Part shown: positions 62,840 through 64,000 of the stretch, one piece after another
Layout of the letters: every line of letters starts with the position of its first letter
Position numbering within the stretch: the stretch's first letter is position 1
Assembly (NCBI GenBank): GCA_944325575.1
Contig: CALVAR010000001.1
Span: forward strand, 1 to 64,000
DNA from: Candidatus Gastranaerophilales bacterium
GTDB taxonomy: Bacteria; Cyanobacteriota; Vampirovibrionia; Gastranaerophilales; Gastranaerophilaceae
Length of the DNA stretch: 64,000 nucleotides
Direction of reading: 5' to 3'
Program-made: the position numbers and the translations under genes
The notes under the pieces: model-generated
What the model was told of the DNA's origin: nothing
Database searches by the model: none
The model's input: the letters and a program-made list of their open reading frames with translations, nothing else

Positions 62840-63232
62840 TTATGATTCAGAAATAGAAATATTTGTTACTCCCGCATCTCTTGCTTTATCCATTAGTTTT
62901 ACTACAGCGCCGTGAGATGCATCCGGTTGCGCCAGTATCAATACACCTTCCGGAAATTCTTTTGATTTTTGTTTTATTATTCCTTCGAGTTGAGATACAG
63001 CCACTTCGTTTTCATCAATGTAGTATTTGTCATCATCTGTTACAGTGACTGAAATGAGTTTATTTTCCTGTTTTACATCCTGTACCTCAACGTTATTCGG
63101 TACAGCAAGATTTAGCCCCTGTTGGTCTAATAACGGTGCAATGACCATCATAATAATCAACAGAACAAGAAAAATATCCGTTAACGGTGTTATGTTTATT
63201 TCATTAAATGTATTTCGTTCTCTGCTTGCCAC
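62840..63232 (-). CDS. ExbD/TolR-type biopolymer transport protein, copy 1
   Basis: 130 residues. FNEINITPLTDIFLVLLIIMMVIAP (about 9-33) is the ExbD/TolR signature, with the conserved Asp in the membrane helix that couples proton flow; a periplasmic domain follows, with KYYIDENEVAVSQLEGII. It pairs with ExbB/TolQ to energise TonB or Tol partners. It lies ten bases after the second ExbD gene. Confidence 0.93.
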   Translation of the reverse strand: MASRERNTFNEINITPLTDIFLVLLIIMMVIAPLLDQQGLNLAVPNNVEVQDVKQENKLISVTVTDDDKYYIDENEVAVSQLEGIIKQKSKEFPEGVLILAQPDASHGAVVKLMDKARDAGVTNISISES

Positions 63233-63242
63233 TGTTATATCC

Positions 63243-63776
63243 TCATTCTTCAGCCGGAATTTCTCCGACTGTTCTTCTGTATTGATCGTCCGGTGCTGTA
63301 ACCGGAACAGTTGTGGTCTTTTGGCTTTTTTTCATACTGTTTTTTTGCAGTTTCTTCTGCTCTTTTTTAGAAAGCGGTTCACCGGCTACTATGAGCTTGT
63401 CAAACTCTGCATCTTGTGCTGCTTTCATTATTTTCATTATTTCTCTGCTTTTTACGCTTTCGTCAGCCTTTACAACAATTTCTTTTTTTTCAAGTTTTGG
63501 CTTTAGTGCAATAAGCTGGCTGTAAATATCATTTTCTTGAACAGCAGCTCCGTTTATATAAAATTTACCGTCTTTTGTTACGGAAATTGTTGCATTTTTC
63601 TGTTCTACAGTTAATCCGCTGTTAATTTCCGGCATTTTGATACTGCTGTCGTTTGATTGGAATGTCGGTGCAATAACCATCATAATAATCAACAAGACCA
63701 GAAAAATGTCTGTTAACGGTGTGATATTTATTTCTGTAAAAAGTGCTTCTTTTCCTTTTGCTGTTTTAAAAGCCAT
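63243..63776 (-). CDS. ExbD/TolR-type biopolymer transport protein, copy 2
   Basis: 177 residues. FTEINITPLTDIFLVLLIIMMVIAP (about 13-37) is nearly identical to the adjacent gene product, so the pair looks like a tandem duplication. The periplasmic domain (DGKFYINGAAVQENDIYSQL) has diverged, and a C-terminal extension after about residue 130 is rich in Lys, Gln, Thr and Pro. It is between exbB and the first ExbD gene. Confidence 0.93.
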   Translation of the reverse strand: MAFKTAKGKEALFTEINITPLTDIFLVLLIIMMVIAPTFQSNDSSIKMPEINSGLTVEQKNATISVTKDGKFYINGAAVQENDIYSQLIALKPKLEKKEIVVKADESVKSREIMKIMKAAQDAEFDKLIVAGEPLSKKEQKKLQKNSMKKSQKTTTVPVTAPDDQYRRTVGEIPAEE

Positions 63777-63815
63777 TTTTTTATCCTTATATGGAATTAT
63801 TTTCTTTATTAGTTA

Positions 63816-64000
63816 CTATAGTGCGATATTTGTAGGTTGATTCATTACAACTTCTTCGTTGCTGTCAACAAAGCTTAAGAAAAGCAGCTTGATAAGCTGA
63901 AAGTCATCTTCGAATCTTTTCACCATTGATTGAAAATAGTTGTATAGTACAACGGCTATGATAGCAACGCCAAGACCTAATGCTGTTGCTATCAATGCAG
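63816..64000 (-). CDS. ExbB/TolQ/MotA-family proton channel subunit, partial
   Basis: Only the C-terminal 61 codons are in the window; the N-terminus lies beyond the right edge. LIATALGLGVAIIAVVLYNYF is the ExbB/TolQ C-terminal helix signature (A-L-x-x-T-A-x-G-L-x-V-A-I). It precedes two ExbD genes on the same strand, the usual gene order of this proton-driven system. Confidence 0.9.
   Translation of the reverse strand, partial: ALIATALGLGVAIIAVVLYNYFQSMVKRFEDDFQLIKLLFLSFVDSNEEVVMNQPTNIAL

Overview
This 64 kb window is AT-rich bacterial chromosome, densely packed with genes on both strands. The best guess for the source is a gut-type member of the non-photosynthetic cyanobacterial sister lineage (Melainabacteria/Vampirovibrionia, Gastranaerophilales-like). 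The reasons are the low GC, the many small or large lineage-type proteins with a short N-terminal SF[KR]x motif, the abundance of TPR proteins, a RecG with a cyanobacterial-style N-terminal extension, and YqeG and DUF4914-type genes. This is inference from protein style and not from rRNA; no rRNA operon is present. FliS, a FliT/FlgN-like chaperone and a DUF115/Maf-like protein suggest the organism is flagellated.

Layout. 0.4-7.3 kb: a small protein, a GH38 alpha-mannosidase, a membrane-anchored phospholipase-D-type protein, an unidentified highly structured intergenic segment (5059-5414), and a P-loop DUF4914/PEPCK-like protein. 7.5-11.6 kb: small unknown proteins, Bcp peroxiredoxin, tRNA-Gly and tRNA-Phe with tRNA-derived repeats, and thioredoxin. 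11.7-21.5 kb: a 924-residue lineage protein, YajQ, two secreted unknowns, RarA, a coiled-coil protein, a secreted Cys-rich/nuclease-like gene pair, tRNA-Val with flanking repeats, and a TPR protein. 21.7-35.5 kb: UvrB, a membrane protein, a TPR gene with a cysteine-cluster protein, FolP, RelA/SpoT, YggU, SecG, YqeG, a U32 peptidase-family protein, a GNAT-like protein, ribosomal protein S21 and a uridine-kinase-like protein. 35.5-36.0 kb: dispersed repeats. 36.0-46.5 kb: RlmN, TPR, DUF115, Dtd, a zinc-ribbon/RGQ-rich protein, RimM, TrmD, a REC-STAS regulator, RpiB and a P-loop kinase. 46.4-55.2 kb, minus strand: RecG, an adenylate cyclase, a CDF metal transporter, a FliT-like protein and FliS, then a 691-residue protein, CobO and an XRE regulator. 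55.3-64 kb: 5-formyl-THF cyclo-ligase, lineage-specific proteins (two with an NFNPF N-terminus), a second cysteine-cluster protein, repeats, a large TPR protein and an ExbD-ExbD-ExbB operon running off the right edge.

How the parts fit. Housekeeping genes for translation (S21, RlmN, RimM, TrmD, Dtd, tRNAs), repair (UvrB, RarA, RecG), folate (FolP, FTCL), secretion (SecG) and the stringent response (RelA) are interleaved with lineage-specific proteins. The most unusual signal is non-coding. All three tRNA genes carry partial duplicated or inverted copies of their own ends nearby. In two cases these are in tandem arrays with precise periods (164 bp and 91 bp). The left edge of the window looks like a fourth example. 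A separate family of stem-loop repeats with changing stems, and a roughly 155 bp dispersed element, occupy other gaps. Several genes have a -10 box immediately before the start codon and no Shine-Dalgarno, suggesting leaderless transcripts.
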